A program made the position numbers and the translations under genes. DNA of 5,199 nt, from contig JABFXB010000003.1 of NCBI GenBank assembly GCA_013361975.1, positions 1-5,199 on the forward strand, given 5' to 3'. The stretch's first letter is position 1; each line of letters begins with the position of its first letter. This DNA is from Dermatophilaceae bacterium. GTDB taxonomy: Bacteria; Actinomycetota; Actinomycetes; Actinomycetales; Dermatophilaceae. The notes under the pieces are model-generated. The model was not told the DNA's origin. It saw only the letters and a list, made by a program, of their open reading frames with translations, and made no database searches. This document shows, one piece after another, positions 4,576 to 5,199 of the stretch.

Positions 4576-5199
4576 GTGCCGAGCCCAACCCGTAGACCCG
4601 CCCCGGTGACGAGGTGGGCGGCTCTCGGGCGGCCGGCTGTCACGGCCGTCGCGGCCTCCGCCTGCCTCGCGCTGACCGCCTGCACGGCCACCGCGCCGGA
4701 GCGTACGGACGCGCCGATCTCGGCGCCGGCGTCCCCGGGCGTCGCCACGCCTTCCCCGGGCGCCGTTGCGGCGGACATCCCACCCGAGCGCTGGGCGGCC
4801 GTCAGGCTGCAGTCCGTCGCGTCGCTGGTCCGCGCGCGGCTGTCTGCCGCGGAGCGCGACGACACCCGCGCGTGGCTCGCACCGCTCGGCGGTCCGAGCC
4901 AGGCCGCGCTCCGCAGGGCCCAGGGCGCGGTGCTCCAGCGGATGGACGCCATCGGGGTCGAGGACCTCGAGCTGGCGGACCTGCGCGAGACGACCGCACC
5001 AGTGCCGGCGCCTCCCGGCACGTCGGTCGAGTGGGATGTCAGGGTCAGCCTCAGCTACAGGATCCGCGACTTCGATACGGCTCCTCGAGCCTTTGACCTC
5101 GACCTCACCTTCAAGGCTGACCCGGTTCGCCCCCAGCAGTTGGGGATCACCGCGAGCGCCCCTTCCGGGCGCCCGCAGCCGTGGGACCTCGACGGACTG
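4576..5199 (+). CDS. Putative secreted lipoprotein, N-terminal part
   Basis: An open frame of 208 codons runs without a stop from a GTG at 4576 to the window edge. It begins with Arg residues (R6, R7, R13) and a hydrophobic stretch (about 15-35) ending in the lipobox L33-T34-A35-C36, so the mature protein should be anchored to the outer face of the membrane at C36. A Pro/Ala/Ser linker follows to about residue 65. Then comes a mixed domain: an amphipathic helical part (RWAAVRLQSVASLVRARL) and a beta-rich part (VEWDVRVSLSYRIRDF, FDLDLTFKAD) ending near QPWDLDGL. This front half resembles, from memory, the lead domain of actinobacterial secreted proteins that carry a peptidase MA-like zinc metallopeptidase domain further on. 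No HEXXH is within the window, so that is only a possibility. A GTG at 4606 would give a shorter signal peptide and fits equally well. Confidence 0.75.
   Translation, partial: MPSPTRRPAPVTRWAALGRPAVTAVAASACLALTACTATAPERTDAPISAPASPGVATPSPGAVAADIPPERWAAVRLQSVASLVRARLSAAERDDTRAWLAPLGGPSQAALRRAQGAVLQRMDAIGVEDLELADLRETTAPVPAPPGTSVEWDVRVSLSYRIRDFDTAPRAFDLDLTFKADPVRPQQLGITASAPSGRPQPWDLDGL

Noticed and set aside
3992..4588. Upstream extension of the nuclease frame to 4588
   Set aside because: The added 199 residues are Arg/Pro/Ser-rich, overlap the small cysteine gene in antisense, and have no domain; the TACGGT hexamer and the exonuclease domain support ATG 3991.
4086..5021. Minus-strand 311-codon open frame across the small gene, spacer and lipoprotein
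   Set aside because: It crosses the repeat array and two plus-strand genes with recognisable motifs; composition is Ala/Arg/Gly-rich without a domain.
4614..5096. Plus-strand 160-codon frame inside the lipoprotein region
   Set aside because: The alternative frame from 4576 has a signal peptide, lipobox and balanced composition and stays open to the edge; this one is Arg/Gly-rich.
1..5199. Mobile element, tRNA or riboswitch
   Set aside because: No transposase, integrase, terminal repeats, cloverleaf or known riboswitch pattern was seen on either strand.

Overview
The window is high-GC DNA with strong G/C bias at third codon positions and GTG starts. Gene content and order point to an actinobacterium, most likely Micrococcales (Intrasporangiaceae-like); that placement is inferred from protein style and synteny, not from a search. 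The order ctaE / trpD / DEDDh-exonuclease-UvrC-like gene matches, as I recall it, the Mycobacterium tuberculosis segment Rv2193 (ctaE), Rv2192c (trpD), Rv2191 (exonuclease-UvrC-like), with the same relative orientations.

Layout from left to right. (1) At 1-43, minus strand, the first 14 codons of a gene leave the window; position and N-terminus suggest cytochrome c oxidase subunit III (ctaE). (2) A 237-bp divergent spacer. (3) On the plus strand, a stand-alone degenerate receiver-domain protein (281-751), followed after 2 nt by trpD (754-1803), anthranilate phosphoribosyltransferase of tryptophan synthesis; the two look like a translationally coupled pair. (4) Convergent to trpD with a 9-nt gap, a stand-alone Lrp/AsnC effector-binding (RAM) domain protein (1813-2097, minus). 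(5) Upstream of it on the same strand, a 606-residue nuclease (2171-3991, minus) joining a DnaQ/epsilon-type DEDDh 3'-5' exonuclease to the front part of UvrC: GIY-YIG nuclease, four-cysteine cluster and UVR motif, without the RNase H-like and HhH parts. (6) A 145-bp divergent spacer with nested inverted repeats, then a small plus-strand protein with a CxxC-x6-CxxC head (4137-4451). (7) An intergenic stretch made of 10-bp tandem repeats plus GC hairpins. (8) The start of a lipoprotein gene (4576-5199, plus) that runs off the right edge.

The genes mix core metabolism (respiration, Trp synthesis), sensing (receiver, RAM domain) and DNA repair. No mobile element, CRISPR array, tRNA or rRNA is visible. 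The least explained items are the receiver coupled to trpD, the exonuclease/UvrC fusion with a conserved-looking Fe-S cysteine set, and the small four-cysteine protein divergent from it. A recurring architectural feature is a -10-like hexamer placed 6-7 nt before the start codon of several genes, as expected for leaderless transcripts.
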